Shown piece after piece: positions 5,651-6,517 of a stretch of 6,517 nt of DNA. Under the pieces are notes generated by a model. That model was given only the letters and a program-made list of their open reading frames with translations, made no database searches and was not told the DNA's origin. The DNA comes from Acidobacteriota bacterium (GTDB lineage Bacteria; Acidobacteriota; Terriglobia; UBA7540), in NCBI GenBank assembly GCA_021789565.1, contig JAJYJL010000485.1:1-6517 (forward strand), read 5' to 3'. The position numbers and the translations under genes were made by a program. Position 1 is the first letter of the stretch; every line of letters begins with the position of its first letter.

Positions 5651-6517
5651 TTATGACCGACAACGCGCGACCACCAGCGTGATGTCGTCGGCCTGCTCCC
5701 GCCGGCTGAAGTCCTGCACTGACTGAATGATGGAATCCAATAACGCCTGGGCTGGCTGGTTGTGGTAGGCGCATAGGGTTTCAATCAGCCGCGGTTCGCC
5801 GAACTCCTCGTCTGCTGGGCCTGCTGCTTCTGTAACCCCGTCCGTGTAGATCAGCAGGGTGTCGTCAGGGTTAAGAGTGGTTTCCGCAACGGTGCATTCC
5901 CAGTTTTCGAAAAGACCGAGTACTGTCGAGGTGGGTTCCAGGCGGTCCAGCTTGAATGTCTGATTCGCTGCTTCGGTTGAAAGACTACACCCGCGCAATA
6001 GAAGCGGCGGCAGGTGTCCACAGTTGACGTACCGCAAAAGGCGGGTTTCGTCGTTGTAATCCGCAAAAAAGAGGGTGGCATAGCTGTTGTCACTGGTGTT
6101 TTGATAGAACAGCCGATTGACAGAACTCAAGAGCTGACGAATGTCATCAAGCGCTAGGGCGTATTGGCTGCGAAGGTTGGCCTGCAGGTTGGCCATCAGC
6201 AGCGCACCTGACACTCCTTTACCTGCAATGTCCGCCAGCACCAGGGCCAGCCGGCCCGGCCGGAGTTCCAGGAAATCGTAATAGTCGCCGCCAACTTCAC
6301 GGGCCGGCGCACACCCGCCAGCGTACTCCAGGGTGCGAAGAACAGGAAATTTCTGGGGAAACAATCGCGACTGGACCTGTCGGGCAAAGTCCATTTCCTG
6401 CGCGGCACGGCGCTCGGTTTCAATCCGTTCGGCGATCTCCTCGGCCAAACGAATGCTTTCAAGCGCGATTCCAGCCTGTGTTGCAACAGACGCCAGCAGC
6501 CTCTTGTCTTCACGGGA
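5651..6517 (-). CDS. GAF-SpoIIE (PP2C-type) serine phosphatase, RsbU/RsbP-like, 5'-truncated
   Basis: The frame is open from the right edge (first whole codon 6517-6515) to the TAA at 5653-5651, giving 288 residues; the start is outside the window. Residues 1-23 (SREDKRLLASVATQAGIALE) look like the last helix of a GAF sensor domain. A linker helix rich in Glu/Arg (about 24-43) leads to FARQVQSRLFPQ, the usual entry to SpoIIE. The PP2C-like metal-binding acidic residues are all present: D78 in GGDYYD, D96 in ADIAGKG, D226 in YTDGVTEA, and D277/D278 in ADDITLVV. The enzyme should be an active Mn/Mg-dependent phosphatase that removes phosphate from Ser/Thr, typically on an anti-sigma antagonist (STAS) protein in partner-switching control. 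No STAS or anti-sigma kinase gene is in the window. A TTG at 6448 could be called as a start but falls after the GAF end and has no reason to be used. Confidence 0.93.
   Translation of the reverse strand, partial: SREDKRLLASVATQAGIALESIRLAEEIAERIETERRAAQEMDFARQVQSRLFPQKFPVLRTLEYAGGCAPAREVGGDYYDFLELRPGRLALVLADIAGKGVSGALLMANLQANLRSQYALALDDIRQLLSSVNRLFYQNTSDNSYATLFFADYNDETRLLRYVNCGHLPPLLLRGCSLSTEAANQTFKLDRLEPTSTVLGLFENWECTVAETTLNPDDTLLIYTDGVTEAAGPADEEFGEPRLIETLCAYHNQPAQALLDSIIQSVQDFSRREQADDITLVVARCRS

Noticed and set aside
5651..6448. Taking TTG at 6448 as the start of the phosphatase
   Set aside because: The upstream residues to the right edge read as the end of a GAF domain in the same frame, so the TTG is internal.

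Overview
The window looks like chromosomal DNA from a member of the Acidobacteriota. This rests on family composition rather than a marker gene. The supporting signs are a long SBBP-repeat / choice-of-anchor-D surface protein whose C-terminal Ig-like domain is interrupted by a membrane hairpin ending in ACGGG, a Tat-exported lactonase-family beta-propeller, a GAF-SpoIIE phosphatase, and small secreted proteins of unknown function. No RNA gene, CRISPR array, insertion sequence or phage gene is visible.

Layout: 1-2754 (+) is the 3' part of a very large secreted propeller/Ig protein, cut by the left edge. 2755-2943 is an intergenic stretch with two hairpins, the second followed by a T-rich tract. 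2944-3417 (+) is a small secreted protein with a possible PH-like fold. It converges on the lactonase gene (3472-4758, -), and the 54-base gap plus its borders carries one hairpin beside each stop codon. 4759-4888 contains a candidate lactonase promoter whose -10 box lies inside an 8-bp inverted repeat. 4889-5560 (-) encodes a secreted Pro/aromatic-rich coiled-coil protein of unknown function. 5651-6517 (-) is the 3' part of a GAF-SpoIIE serine phosphatase gene, cut by the right edge.

Three of the five genes (phosphatase, coiled-coil protein, lactonase) run in the same direction on the minus strand. The spacings of 90 and 130 bases and the promoter candidate before the lactonase suggest separate or only partly coupled transcripts rather than one tight operon. 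Four of the five products appear to be exported (for the truncated propeller protein this is inferred from the family); only the phosphatase looks like a cytoplasmic signalling protein. No functional pathway linking the five is evident.

Nothing here is a clearly new system. The points most worth a second look are the membrane hairpin with lipobox-like Cys inserted in the last Ig domain of the surface protein, the operator-like inverted repeat around the lactonase promoter, the terminator-like hairpin just upstream of the small secreted gene's ribosome-binding site, and the two uncharacterised secreted proteins.
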